This document shows, piece by piece, positions 11,173 to 23,925 of a DNA stretch of 64,000 nt. The stretch is from Takifugu bimaculatus (lineage: Eukaryota; Chordata; Actinopteri; Tetraodontiformes; Tetraodontidae), in assembly GCA_004026145.2 (NCBI GenBank), contig CP034980.1, forward strand, positions 11,697,649 to 11,761,648, written 5' to 3'. The notes beneath the pieces are model-generated. The model had not been told where the DNA came from, did not search any database, and was given only the letters and a program-made list of their open reading frames with translations. A program made the translations under genes and the position numbers. Position 1 is the first letter of the stretch. Each line of letters opens with the position of its first letter.

Positions 11173-14100
11173 ATGTGTAACAAGTAAGATATTGTTGAAT
11201 CGAGTTGAAAAGAAGAAAGCAGATGATATTCGTTAGTCAATATCTGATGGAGAGCGGATGGGATTATGTAAATTTGCAGTTTTTCCCACTTCCTTTGAAT
11301 ATGTAAATTCAGCAAGTATTTGATTTATCTGCGATAAAGTTGCTCTTTTGGGAAACTTTGTTTTTTTACGTAACCGTTTATGTAACCCTTTGTTTTGAAT
11401 ATTTTAAATAATATCTTTCATCAATTCAACATTGTGACAGCCCTCCTGATGCAGCCGGCTATGCTGTTTGTCTGATTTTTCCCTGTTTTGTTGGTGTTTT
11501 GTTGTCCATCAGGTTCCTGCGAGGCACGGTTCATTAGTGCTGCTGGGACTACCTGGCCATTTGCCCCCGGAGTGCTTTAAAAAAAACTGTCTCTGTGGGG
11601 TTTTGGGTCTGTTTTGATTCTGCTCTGCCAGCCTCAACCACCAAGTGTTGTTTTAATGTCCACATCTGAAGCTGTATGTGTAGCCATAAACTGACTGACT
11701 AAATTGATAACTTTTCATGTGTAACTCCCTTTGTTCATAGACTTCCCAATAACCCAACATACTGTACCAGGAATTTTAGCTGTGGAGAGTGTGAAACCAA
11801 CTGTCCCTAGATGTGCTTGTCCTCTGTTGGGGCACACGACCAAAGGTTGTCAAGAATGGTTTAGTTCTATTCACTGATGTTGTAAAGTGTGATGTGGAAA
11901 AGATTTAATTTCACCAGAAAGCTCATTAATTCATTACCGCAATTCAAAGTGATTAGAAGGCACTAGTTGCATTTGTCTTAGGTAGTTTAGGACTTTAGGG
12001 TAGTATTTTATTCACATGGGTCTCAATTATATGGTGGCTTGATTGTGTCTCTCACTGGGAGACAAAAGTGTCTTGTATCTTGTCATTCTCTACTTTGCCA
12101 AGTTTTGAAGGACGCGTCAAAGTGTTTGAATTGGAGTTGTACATAGTCACAAACCACTGGAATACTAACAGTGACTAATACTCGTGGCTATTGCTGGTTC
12201 TGTTTTTGTAAATTCATTGGTGACCATTAGCTGTATAGTTCAATTAAGATGATGTGGTGTTTAAAATAACAGCCATGAGCACAAAGTCCAAAAATGTGAT
12301 TTGCATTGAGAATAGCATCTTAATAAATGGATTAACTTTAGACAAGTGTTAAATCTTGCTGTATTGAAGCATGTAATAAGCATCTGGTTCCAGCCAACAC
12401 AATAAAAACACAATATGCCCGAGGGGAGTGCTTGTTGGGCAGGTTTGCTTTGAGTTAGGGACACTGCTGGCAATATAACATCCATGGCTAATTTTCTCTC
12501 TAAACAGCTGAGGCTCTTCAGGCTAGCTCATAAAATTACTGCGCGACGAGGCGTGAATAACGGCACTGTTTGGTGCAAAAGAAACTTTGATTGTGTCTTT
12601 CACAAGCTGAGCCGCCCAGTTTCATCCCTTTACAGAACAAAAGAAGCCAACCACCCTTTTTTTTCCCTTAAACCTGCTGGTGCTGCTGGGGGAAAAAAGA
12701 GTGACAGACACTGTGTCACCTCAAGTGGAGAAGAAGTTCATTACTCCAGCCAGAACGTAACCATCCATCAGACAGCCAGCAGTTCAGGGATTATACTTCA
12801 CCGAGGTCTCACCTCTGCAGACATCGACCACACATATGTCAGTCATTCAAAAGCATCTCTTAGTTTATCAAATTTACCGCTTCATTGGCGTTGCTGAGCA
12901 AGAATTGACATTTTAACAAAAAGAAGCGAGACTATTTTATCATTGGAGTTCAGGTGTTTCTGGAGTCACAAGCTTGAATTGGAATTTTTGCTTCCTTAAC
13001 CATTTTCACCACATGTGGCACTAACAGGTGAGAATTTGAGAATTATAATGTAAGATCCAGTAAGTGTTTTACTTATTTTATAAAATGTAATATGGCTATT
13101 ATTTTGGCTCTATTGTTTTAGAACCTAAAAAAAGGAAATAAACTGCAATCTTCACTGAGGAAGTCGTCAAATTTGTGCACGTGTTTCTGAGCCTGTTTAC
13201 CAGCACGTGTCACCAAAAGTCTGCCTTGACAGCTGCCTCTAGAGGGAGACAGCGGTGCTGTCTTAGAATAGCTGGTTACAATGCTAATGTAATGAGGCAC
13301 AGTACCTTTGCTATGAATTCATAAACTCTGTCAACTTACGGCATGAGAACTCCATAAAAGTGAAGCCAAAGTATCTTTGTTACTGAAGTAAAAGTCTCTC
13401 TTTCCGTCAAACAATTCCCAAACTAAAAATGCTAAAAGTTTCATACCTATGACTCCTGTTACCCTTAAAATGTTGAGGTGTTCTTTTTCTTCTCTTTTCA
13501 GATCAGCCACAACAGAGAGAGACACCCACGTGCTTTCTGAAGAATCAGTTGAATCCTGGTTCGGGAACCAAAACAACAACAATAAATTCCGTTAGCAAAG
13601 AACACCAGACAATGGCATTCCCCGTATCTATAGGGTTTTTTTACACAATAGTTCTCATCATTTTTGTGAGGCGTACTTGCATTAGTCTGTGAACAGACAG
13701 CTTATATAATGTTTGACATACTGCAACACTTTGGGTTCGTGATCACGTCACTTTCTGAATATAGAAACGCGACTAAAATATTTTCAGTGCAATTTGAGCG
13801 CATTTCACAGATCCACTCAAAGCAGCGCTACATCTACGTCGGTGCGAATTGCAGTGGAGAACATGTTCCTGTGTCTCATTCACTCTGTAAATAGCAGAGA
13901 CAAGCTCGCCTTCATTGTAATTCCAGTCACAGTGGCTGACAAACAGCCATCTCCAAAATATAATGAGATGTGAAGTATAATAAGCCGAGTTGGCATGAGG
14001 CAATTTCAGAATCCGCCATCTGATGTGATGTTTTTTTTCCCTTTCTGTTTTTCATCATGTTTTTGTTTTATCCATTTTCCCCCTACACCTCCGTGTTTCT

Positions 14101-15330
14101 CACTCTATATGCCAAGTGCTGACTTCCCTGAAATAGAAGACCCTCAGCTCTTCAGGGATTGAGGGATCAATCAGGCACTCTCTCCTCAGATTATTTCCTA
14201 ACTCAGAGGAAACAATATACATCTGTAGTCCTGCTAGTTGTCATGCATCGTCAAGATTAGGGCAAGCGTTGTTGTCTGAACCCTTATAAACGGGTTGTTT
14301 CTTTGAAATACCGCACAACAACAAAAAACAGATAAACAACTGATTTATATGCATGCATGCATGAGGGAAAGGCACTGTTTAAAGGGCACCCAATTAGGGA
14401 ATAAAAGTATGCCATTATTCAAAGTTTAAGGTAATGCTTGAAGGTTATAATTGGAAGCTTATAACTGTGTGTAACTGTGTATTATGTCCACCGGGAAAAA
14501 GTGCACCATAAATTTAACTTTATAAGAAATTACTTAACCATACTTTGGCCGTGGTTTCAAGAAAAAGTTGTTGTTGTTGTTTTTTTTTAAACTTTAAAAC
14601 ATTTGAATCTATCCTGAATTAAAGCATATGTAATATTTTAATAGCTAAATAATGCAGAATGTTGAGTTCAGTGTTGAGGCTGATGTATCTTAAATTTGTC
14701 CTGTGAGGATAAGATTATGCTTGTGTTAAACTATTTTCAGAATCCTTCTCAGGTCATTTGCTTTGGTGCCCAGAATCATGTCTTCAACAGTTCGGTCCAA
14801 TAGGGATCCTAAAAGCATTTAAAAAAAAGACTGTTGCAAAGTAATCCTGGGTTTGAATTATTCTATAACCTTCTCAACTCTTATGATATATCATAATCAA
14901 TATTATTCATACTAACAATTTCATTTCATTTTTCTGCTGGTGATTTACTCAGCCTAAAAGCACCTTTAAATCAGGGCCCACATGACCACAAATATGTCAC
15001 TCTTATGTTATATGATCACAGTCCAACTACCGAGAATACGCCGATAAGCTGACAATCTTAAAGCCAAAGATGTTCTGCAGTTACGCTCAACAGCTCTGCA
15101 TGCTATTCCATCTTTACACAGATTTATATACATTCATCTAATCCAGATGGGAAGCAGATACCAGTCCTCTGACCTTACAAATGCAGGATGAATCCAAACG
15201 GATATCTCCCCCTCAGCCTCTAATGATTGCAGGGCTCATTATGATTGCTGGCTCCCAGCTGCAAGGCTATTATCTTTCACAAAAAATGATGTCCCTCCAA
15301 ATAACATAGAGCAGCATGTGCATACACCCT
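11173..15330. other. Non-coding stretch with one unexplained 137-codon frame
   Basis: The frame at 12484-12897 (plus) starts ATGGCTAATTTTC and ends at TGA. Its translation is basic and serine-rich, with no motif, signal peptide or membrane segment that I recognise. I treat it as chance. Small simple repeats are (GCAT)n at 14349-14363 and (TTG)n near 14568. I recognise nothing else. Confidence 0.5.
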
Positions 15331-15380
15331 GTATGTGTGTGTGTACGTGTGTGTGTGTGTGTGTGGTGTGTGTGTGTGTG
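15331..15380. repeat. (GT)n microsatellite, interrupted
   Basis: About 50 bp of GT with three small interruptions (an AC step near 15345 and a GG step near 15365). Both strands show open frames through it that translate to Cys-Val or Thr-His runs. These are repeat artefacts. Confidence 0.95.
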
Positions 15381-18300
15381 ACAAAACTAAATGTAAAAGA
15401 GGTTTGTGGGCTAAAAGAATCATGCAACGATACTGCTGTCGAGCGCCACAGGGCTTGTCTTTGTGTGTTAAATGCAACATTAATAAAGGTTTGCACAGTT
15501 GCGGCTCAGAGATAGGGATCTGGAAAGAGACACAGAAGGGAGACAGGCTTTCTTGCGTTGTCATATGGCGGAAGTGTGTATCTTTGCATCATCTCAATAG
15601 CCCCAAAAGCCATTTTTCATAAATTGCAGCTTTCCCGAGACATCTACATTTCATATATGAACTGTCTCTCAGCTCGTTTGATGGCAGATTTATTAAACAG
15701 TTGATCCAGATGAGTAATTAAGTATGGAGACACCTATTAAAATTTGTGGCAATTTATAAATGAATGCGGCATGAAAGCTTGTGCAATAGAAAATGGATTC
15801 TTTAGGGGATTAAATTTGTTTGGCATCACAAGGTGTAGGTCAGCAAAAAGGGCAGAAAAGGGTCATCAAATAAAGCACTTCCTGTAACGAACAAACTTAA
15901 ACAACTAATGGTTTGAAAATGAATCATCTTTTTTTTTTCCAAGACTGCCCAAACCTCAAATGTTATTTGAAAGAATGAATACATCAGCGAAAGCAAAAGG
16001 ATAAATCAGATGTAATATTTATTCCATGATTCCATTTGACTCTCTGATTCTTCTGCCTCTGGTTATTTCAGCATTACTTTTGAATGGTGGAACTGGTTCC
16101 TTCTGCCTTTCAGCTCTCAGTCGTACCAAAGGCAGAACAGTCAAAGTAGAAATGCTGTAAATAACTTTTTAAATCTTTTGGCTTCTGTTCAGTGGTGAAA
16201 CAACGCCCCAGCCTGCCAAAAGCATATGGCCAGTGGGAAACAAACACAGCATCTACTCTGATGTTAATTGTTGGAACCAACTCAGTGTCACGTCTGCACA
16301 TGGAAGTGTCAAAACTGTGAACTATATAATTGATGATATGCACGTAAAATCTACCACAAGGACCGAAAAATCTGAGAAAAATCACTGATAATAATATGAA
16401 ATTGTATAGATTTCAGTGACTTTGGAACAGCAAAGGAGTGGAGTTCAGTATGAAGGTGATGTGATGTCTGTTAAAGCACTGACCCAAGGACAAACACAGT
16501 TTTGATCACAGCGTTAGCATATCGCGCAGTTCAAACTCCTGTGTGATCTAGTTGATTTGGCGTGGAATAATATTTGGGGTTTCCAGAAAAAGACGTAGGA
16601 GAAAGCTGATGAATAAACCAAACACATGTTCTAGTAATCACACAACAACTTTGGCCTCTCTCAAAGCAGATTCTGCTCATATTATCTTTGTTCCTGTTAA
16701 CATTCCCAGAGTCAAACAGCAGTCTGTTCCTAAAAGATTAATCACACATATCAACATGCAGCACTGGTGAGGCTAATAGAATCGTAGCCATATGGGTCTC
16801 CATATTGCACACATCTATCTTGCACTGAGTTGGTTTTGTGTTGTTTTGTATTGTGTTGTCCCCTCCCCCCACCTTTGTTTTGATGAAATGCACCGAGGTT
16901 TCTACTTGGCAAACATCCTCCTCAAAGCTCCGTAACCCTTCCTATTCAGCAGACAAACAGGGAAACGGAGGAGAAATGAAATAGATTTCTGTTTGTTTGT
17001 GCGTTTGTTGTCTTTCTCCAATCCCAGAGGCCGGCTTGGGTTTGAAGGGAGGCCATTTCAGACCTTTCTGGAGAAAAGCTAATGTCGAATATAGTCTTTT
17101 TTTATCCCCCCTGGGCTAGAGACAGACAACTGACAACTGAATCTAAGGCTTAAGTAAAACATGGAGGTCTAATAGTAGCTGTTTTAAAGGCAGTAAACAT
17201 CCATCATCCCAGTTGTTCAAAGCTGAAAGTGCAACACGCTACAGGCGATGCTTCATGTGAGAAAAAGAGCAGTTCAAAGGTAAGAAGATTGCATCGATTC
17301 CCCTTGGAGGCCAGAGGGAGAGATATAGAGAGATATAGATAGACAGGTAGAGATATTCAGCTCTTTTTGTATATCATACACTGTTTTACCAATGTGGGTG
17401 AAAACAGTTGTGGGGGGGGGTCAATCTTTCTTGTGCTGCCTCATTCCTGAAAATACAACAGCCAGACAGTCCTTGGAGGTGAGGTCCCAAAACATCAGAA
17501 AGAAAAACAATTAATTTAAATTTAATTCCCCCCACTGAAGTGACATTATAATGGCAGCAGCGGTGCAGCCTCAGCCAGCACCTGACTGGGAGAACATGAA
17601 GTGGTGTCATGTCTCAAAGGTCAGATGGTTCCAGAACTTGTCCTAAACCTGTCGTCGTGATCACTATACTCAACCATCCTCCTCAGTCACCACATCTCAG
17701 ACCAAACCATCAGTCACGTCACGGAAAACTGACGGCAACTCTTCAACCACAGCATGGTCAGCGTGTCAATATAAATAAAAAAGCCAAATGCATTCATGAC
17801 AGTTATTAATTCACACAACCTATGATGGCTGTAATGTTGCAGACGGATAAATAAATTGTTTGCTCCTTCATTGTTTTTTAGCATTTCTTTTTCTCCTTTT
17901 GGCTAAACCGAGGTGCTGTGATCATTCTCAGTTGTATACCTGTCCCCTGAAAACGTATCCTTTGAGAGGTGCATTTATCTTTAGTCTGCCAGTGAAGTGC
18001 AGGAGAGGAAAAGTTCTGGTAAACATGTGTGTTCTGTTGCATGCTTCACTGCAGGGCGGCTGCGTGGATCAATAATGCTTTTCAGCCGCTCTCAGGCTTC
18101 CATCTCTCAACAGTCATTTGCACAAAGGCTTTTCTGACAATGCAAAAGGTGTGCGGCTGTGTGTGTGTGTGTGTGTGTTGTGACATACTGACAGCAGTTA
18201 CTGTAATGATATGACGGCACTCCCTCTTCTTTCGGGCCCAGACAGAAATATCTTGTCATTGTTTAAATCTCTTCGTGTTCCGATAGTCCTACTGATAAGA

Positions 18301-18464
18301 ATTTAAATGTAAGTGTGCTGATGTGCAGGAGGCACGGCCTGAGCAATGATTTCAGAAGTATAATAACACTAATTATCGTCCTCAACAACTTTAGAAGAGA
18401 GAAAATGAGCGTTGTTTCTTGCAGAGGAAATAGGGAGCCGATGCACAGGAGAACACACACACAT
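15381..18464. other. Non-coding stretch, no gene seen
   Basis: Only short unrelated open frames are present. Simple-sequence patches are a run of nine G at 17412-17420, an AGATAT-rich patch at about 17318-17358, and (GT)n at 18159-18178. I see no transposon remnant that I can name. Confidence 0.55.
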
Positions 18465-18485
18465 GGGGGGGGGGGGGGGGGGGGG
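18465..18485 (+). repeat. Poly-G run of 21
   Basis: Twenty-one consecutive G directly after a short CA tract (ACACACACACATG). This is the second of several unusually long G or C homopolymers in the window. Confidence 0.95.
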
Positions 18486-20446
18486 CAACACTGAGACAGG
18501 TCTGTAGAGGTTTTCTCCTGTTGTCATTTAAGGCTGCGGCAGCTCTTAGATCAGAAATTGGTTTGATCTGTTATTTTTCCTTTATCGTTTCACATCCAGA
18601 ATATTCACTGTGGGGGTTGCTACTTTAGCAATTCATGTGATAATGTGTTCTTCGTGTTTGTGGAAAATGCTCCAACCCTTATTATCACCTGGAGTCTTTT
18701 GTTGGTTTTAGGAGCATGGGTCCGAGTGGAAAGTGACCAATGAGAGATGAAAGTATGGCCGTTCCGAGTCCTCCACAGGGATGAGCGGGGGACGACGATC
18801 AAAACAATTCACTCCATTATTACCATTATTGACAATTATTTACACAAGATAATGTGTTTAGTTAGTGAATTTAAAGTGTAAAAAATTGTACAAATAATTG
18901 TGCAGAAAAGGAAACAAAAAGAAAAATAGATTTGATTTCTGTCACCTAGAATTAAAATTGTGTGAGTGTGTGTGTGTGTATTTCCAAACTAAATTGATAG
19001 TTTAACAAAGTTAATGACGCAGATCATCTCTAAATGTGAGCGTCTGTTTTGACGCACTAACTTGACTTCTAGAGCAGCGAACCCTGGTTCTTCCCCAGGC
19101 TACTGATGAGTCCTTCCAGAGTCCAGTTTCAGCATCTCTCCTCACACATATGATGCTCCTGATCATGTCACAAATATCCTGGACCAACTTCAGCCCGTTG
19201 AGAAGTTCAAATTCTCAAAATGAAGCCATCAGCACCTCAGAGATGAGCGTCTTTCCTGCCATGTGGTCGACATGTGTGGTTTTCAGAAAAAGAAACCGAA
19301 CTATTTGCAAACACTCTGCATTTGCCCTGTTCAGTCGCTGTTACCGGTCGATTTCAACACAGGAGCAGTGTTCAAGAGAACCAAAGCCATAAAGTGACCG
19401 GGTTTGTTTTTTGTTTTGCTGATTTGCATGCAGATGGATGCATTCCCAGGCCAGCGGACCACTGATAGTCCCTTTTTGTGGCGACCTGTGATGCGCCGCT
19501 GATATTCAGTCACAGTCTGTATTTATATGCAGCTTCCATACGCTAGATGATACACTGTTGTTTACACATGGAGCGGCACAGATGTTACATGTCTGTCCCT
19601 TCACTCTCCCACACACTCATCCTTTCCTTCCTCTCTATTCACAGAAAAAGCTGCGTAGGCAGCTCATCTCAACCCGGGACGCTGTCATGGATGTTAACAA
19701 ACACAGTGGTGAGCATTGAAACCAGCCGACCAAATATTGGGTTCACAGTTTTCTGGTGAAGTGAATAATATCCACCAACACGTTTCTGGTTTAAAATAAT
19801 CTTATTTAAGAGACTGGAATGGAACGGAAACATTTAAAAGCTAAAAAATTAATTAATTCATTAAAAAAAAAAAAATAATGTACATGCTTTAAATTGCTTA
19901 AATGATGAGTGAGTGCACAGGTGGTTGGATGTATATATGTGGAGGTTTATTTACCCGCCGTTGTCCCATCAGGCTCTCTGACAATGTCATCAATCACTTC
20001 CAGGAGCCTCCTTGCCCTGAATTCCCAGAGTATTAGGAGGTTGGAAGGTGACGCAGGTGAAGAAGGCGCCCATTCATAACTTGCTCCTCCATTATCATCT
20101 GTACCAACGTGTCACAGCACAGACGGGGATGGAGGGAGGCAGAGCCAGCCACATTCAGAAACAAGGAATATTAAGACGGTGACCCAGTTTAAAAAAAAAA
20201 AAACGAAACCAAATCGATTATTTAACAATCATACAATGTGATTTTCTCAATTTTTAGAGGCTGTTTCAGAAAACAGTTTTAGAAAACTTACAGGAGTTGC
20301 GATCAGATTTTGACTGCGATTATGAATCATTCTTACATTATTTTATTTTACACTATGTGTTTAATTTATTTAAGAAAGATTGACAACTGGAATGTTTCCT
20401 TCATTGGAATATGGGAAGCATGATTTAGGTGTTTTATTTAATTTGG
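18486..20446. other. Non-coding stretch, no gene seen
   Basis: Small open frames overlap on both strands around 19150-19760 with no recognisable family. Simple repeats are (GT)n at 18961-18980 and A runs at 19863-19875 and about 20191-20203. Nothing else is recognised. Confidence 0.55.
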
Positions 20447-20632
20447 CCTGCCTGCCTGCCTGTCTGCCTGCCTGCCTGTCTGCCTGCCTGTCTGCCTGTC
20501 TGCCTTCCTGCCTGCCTGCCTGTCTGCCTTCCTGCCTGTCTGCCTGCCTGCCTGCCTGCCTGCCTGTCTGCCTCCCTGCCTGTCTGTCTGCCTTCCTGCC
20601 TGCCTGTCTCTCTGTCTGCTTGTTTGTTTGTT
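20447..20632. repeat. (CCTG)n/(TCTG)n tetranucleotide array, 186 bp
   Basis: The array is a mix of CCTG, TCTG and TTCCTG steps on the plus strand, with CAGG/CAGA as complement. It grades into TTTG at the right end. Three open frames through it encode Cys-Leu-Pro-Ala or Arg-Gln-Ala-Gly repeats, which are artefacts of the array. Many interruptions suggest an old array. Confidence 0.97.
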
Positions 20633-22030
20633 AGATTGAAAAGACATTTTTCAGCATTTGCACGAGAGTCTTCAGAGACACTGTGCCTGTATTTCCTGCT
20701 AAAATGCTAAATAAATCATCACCTGACAGCTCCCCAGCTAACTTGTAATTGATGCTGATGACAACAAGACAACTTTTTTGATTGATACGGCTGCCTTTCA
20801 GCCAAGTGTTCCCACAGAACGTAATTTATCAAACAAAGTCAACACCAGCCATTCATTTCAAATCTTTTTGTGTGTTTTCAGCCAGTGTGATTTGTCCTAG
20901 CCTTTCTGGGAAATATATTGATTAATGTATTTATTATCAGCAATAGATTTGGGTAATTTCATACATCGTGATTCATCTACAAACTTGCAGCATGAAAGAT
21001 TGAGCATGAATGGAAGTTAATGGGATGTGTTATAGGACAGACAGGGAATTACAAGCTGTATGTCTGATCATGGCAGCAACCATGTAGCATCCAGGCTGCT
21101 TTTCAAAAGAAAAAAAACTGTGAAATTTAAGCTTACATTATAGTCAACAATCATATTTCTGAATGCTACAAATATCCCTCGGTAGATAATCCAAATTATA
21201 ATCCTGAAATCCTGAACAGGACCCTTGTGGTACTACCCAAAGCCAAAAGTTCATGATGAGGTTCACACAACACAGCCACAATGATGTGTAATGGGTGCAT
21301 TAAATTAGAAACATGTCGTGGATCGGTAATTACCTCACAGCAATAAAACCCTTATTAGATATCTTTAAACCTTAACTGTTTGGATGATTTTCTACCACAT
21401 ATTAGCAACCTTCAAAAAGTCAATTTATCCTTTTAAATGATGTATTCTCTTATGTGAGCTCTATGGAACTGGTTTCAGATGTGATAAGAACATGACGACT
21501 TAATGTTGAATGGCAAAACCAAATTATCTATCTTAGAAGGTTTCTGTCAAAGAACCCATGCTGATTAACAAGAAGCACCTGTCAACTGGATATGAGGGTG
21601 ATTAGAAAGGGAAAAATAACAAAAATAATGATGAAATAAAGAAATCTGTATCTAAATTAGTCAACAAAGGTTTGGTTTATAGTCCCAAACTACCAGACGA
21701 TCTTAAATCCAGAAGCGTGCCCATACTGCCATCGTGGATGTATACTGAAGCCGGTTGTTATGAAACATGAACAAAAAGAGAAAAGAGTGTGAGAAAAATG
21801 AAAACAACAAGTCCGAATGAACCAGCCCATATTGGTGAAGCATCATACGGTGGCGCCTGGAAACCACAAGTAAACCAACAATTTGGAAGTGGAGCAGTCT
21901 ATTAGGATTATATTGTGCTATCAGCTTCTCCAGGTGTGATAGACTTTGGCCTCTGAGGACCTTATAGGTCAGGAGAAGTAATAAAAATAACAAAACAATA
22001 ACAAATGCCACACAATTCAGTTATCATATA
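20633..22030. other. Non-coding stretch, no gene seen
   Basis: The only open frame of note (21703-22011, minus, 102 codons) is leucine-rich in its first 20 residues, then unremarkable, and its neighbourhood shows no gene structure. I recognise no repeat here. Confidence 0.55.
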
Positions 22031-22780
22031 CAGTATACTGTATATCCTCTGTGAGAATCCAAATTGTCTCTAGGCACTTTACATAATCCCAGGTTCTGAC
22101 CCCCTACAAGCAACAGGGGCAAGGAAAAACTTGCCTTTCTCCCCTGATGGGAAGAAATTTTGGGAGGACACTTCTAGTAATGGCCAGCTGGGTAAGGGAG
22201 GAATGGTGGAATGACTGGGAGAGGAGAGGAGAGGAGAGGAGAGGAGAGGAGAGGAGAGGAGAGGAGAGGAGAGGAGAGGAGAGGAGAGGAGAGGAGAGGA
22301 GAGGAAACCATGACCCAGTGAGGTGACAGAGGCCTGTCAGGTGATCATGTTTCCGGACCCCGGCAGCCTTGGCCTATAACAGCATAGCTAAGATGTGACC
22401 TAATGATTAGACGACCCCCTAAGTATAATAATTTGTCTGTCTATGATAGTAACTGGAACTACAGAATTAGTAACAATAAGCTTTTTCAAAGAGGAAGGTT
22501 TTAAGTCTGATCTTAAAAGTAGAGATGGAGTCAGCCTCCCGTACCTGGACAGGGAGCAACTCTATCAAAGGCAGCACTAAGCATCTGTGTTGTTTCAGTA
22601 CTGAAATGAACCCTGAATCCTGACCCAAACATTTCCAATAAAATGGTCCTCTGCAGGTGATTGAGTAAATGGGTCATTGCAACCTTAGAAGAACTGCTGG
22701 ATATAGACCTATAATCAGCTTGTATCTCGATCAATTGAAGGTTTTGTAGGCAACAGTCTGATTGCTGCAACCTTGACATC
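22031..22780 (+). mobile_element. Teleost interspersed repeat, copy 1 (carries GAGGA array)
   Basis: Several blocks match a high-copy fish repeat that I know but cannot classify to superfamily. In order they are: a TCTAGGCACTTTACA block, a GGCAAGGAAAAACTTGCC block followed by a TGATGGGAAGAAA block, GGCCAGCTGGGTAAGG, the GAGGA array, GGCAGCCTTGGCCTATAACAG with AGCATAGCTAAG, AGGAAGGTTTTAAGTCTGATC, AAAAGTAGAGATGGAGTCAG, and GGATATAGACCTATAATCAG. The left edge has a palindromic ATACAGTATACTGTAT. A second, shorter copy lies at 60420-60770. No open frame of interest runs through it. Confidence 0.65.
22218..22305. repeat. (GAGGA)n pentanucleotide array, 88 bp
   Basis: About 17 perfect 5-bp units of all-purine sequence on the plus strand, sitting inside the teleost repeat just after its GGCCAGCTGGGTAAGG block. 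The second copy of the same repeat, at 60.6 kb, has the same motif at the same place. Confidence 0.97.
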
Positions 22781-23754
22781 CAGGGGTGATTAACCTGTAT
22801 CTAAAGAAAAATAATCTGACCTAATATAGGCCTCCAAACCAAGGGCACCCTTTAGTCAACGCATTGGGAAGGGGGTCTAAGAGACATGTGGTGGCAGAAA
22901 AGTGAGTAAGGGGCTAATCAGATCATATAGGTGTTCCCTGAAGACATCATCGTTGATGACTGTCTCACAACTCTGATGTTCTAAGTGATTTTCTCTGCAG
23001 CAGTTTGACTGAGCTCATGAAGTCTGCACTGGGGGCAGAAGTAAAAAGATGTGGCTGCTGCAATGCTAAAAAGAAACATGGGCTTGTGCTTGTTGTCTGC
23101 AAATGAAGAATAATAAGCAGTTCTAAATTTCTGGAGTGCCTTTTTTTTTTTTTTTTTTTACAAACCCACTGTCCTCCCAGGCATAATGGAGGTCCTCTAT
23201 CTTGAAACAATGAATTTTTCTTTCTGAGACCATCCCCCCCCCCCTCCTGTAGTGTGCACAAATCACTCTCTTGATATTAATGGGTCCCCTTTTTTCCCTC
23301 ATACTTGAACCTTTTACGTAGACCCATAAGTTCTTCTGGCTGTTATTCTCCATATGGCTGCACTCAACTGGGCTCCGCTCCATGCTCCACTGCCCATTAG
23401 CTACAACATTAGCCTCAGAGGGTGTTGTTTCTATTGCATTTCTTTTAAAAAATTGCATTAATTCCAAAAATAAAGCTCCACACGTCCACATTGTTTGAGA
23501 GCCATGCTATGAACCTATAACAGAGTGTGAATTAAGTAGAGGTAAAAAGACTTAAATGGGCCTGAACAATGTGACCGTTTGTAGTTCAAATAATTGCAGA
23601 CTGGTGATAAAGGTTTTCTATAAGGAGGTCTGCACATATTTCTGAAGCATTTTATTGATAGCTCTGGTATAGAAGGGTGCTTTTTTCTACCTTTCAGTGG
23701 TTTGAGGGGCCTTTAAAGCTGCTCAGATTTAATAATCCATTCCACTTTCCCTCT
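22781..23754. other. Non-coding stretch with homopolymer runs
   Basis: A run of 19 T lies at 23141-23159 and a run of 11 C at 23234-23244. The minus-strand frames that cross them encode Lys and Gly runs and have no other feature. No gene is seen. Confidence 0.55.
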
Positions 23755-23925
23755 CTCCATCCCTCCATATATCCATCCATCCATCTTTTGCAGCCACCGC
23801 TGGATCTTATCCCAGGACTGGGAAACAGCCACCGACCCATTTCCCATAAATCACAGGGCACACACTCACACCTAGGGACTGTGCTGTCAACCATGTTTTT
23901 GGAAGGTGGGACAGGTGCCACTGAT
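23755..23925 (-). mobile_element. Fish LINE tail fragment, minus orientation
   Basis: The left edge is a (TCCA)n tract (to about 23785), which on the minus strand is the (TGGA)n end typical of these elements. The body then reads CCGCTGGATCTTATCCCAG, ATCACAGGGCACACACTCACACC and CATGTTTTTGGAAGGTGGGAC in separate blocks. These are the complement of the familiar 'gggtttcctcc...tgtgtgag...tgggataggctccagc...atggatgg' tail. It is the same family as the fragments at 5052, 8830 and 36938. The 134-codon plus frame over it is antisense to the element. Confidence 0.6.

Noticed and set aside
12484..12897. 137-codon open frame (plus) with a clean ATG and stop
   Set aside because: It has no domain, signal peptide, membrane segment or family resemblance, and no splice structure around it. 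Frames of this length are expected by chance in 64 kb.
20438..20710. Cys-Leu-Pro and Arg-Gln-Ala-Gly repeat frames, briefly seen as metallothionein-like or RGG-like
   Set aside because: They are translations of the CCTG array in different frames.
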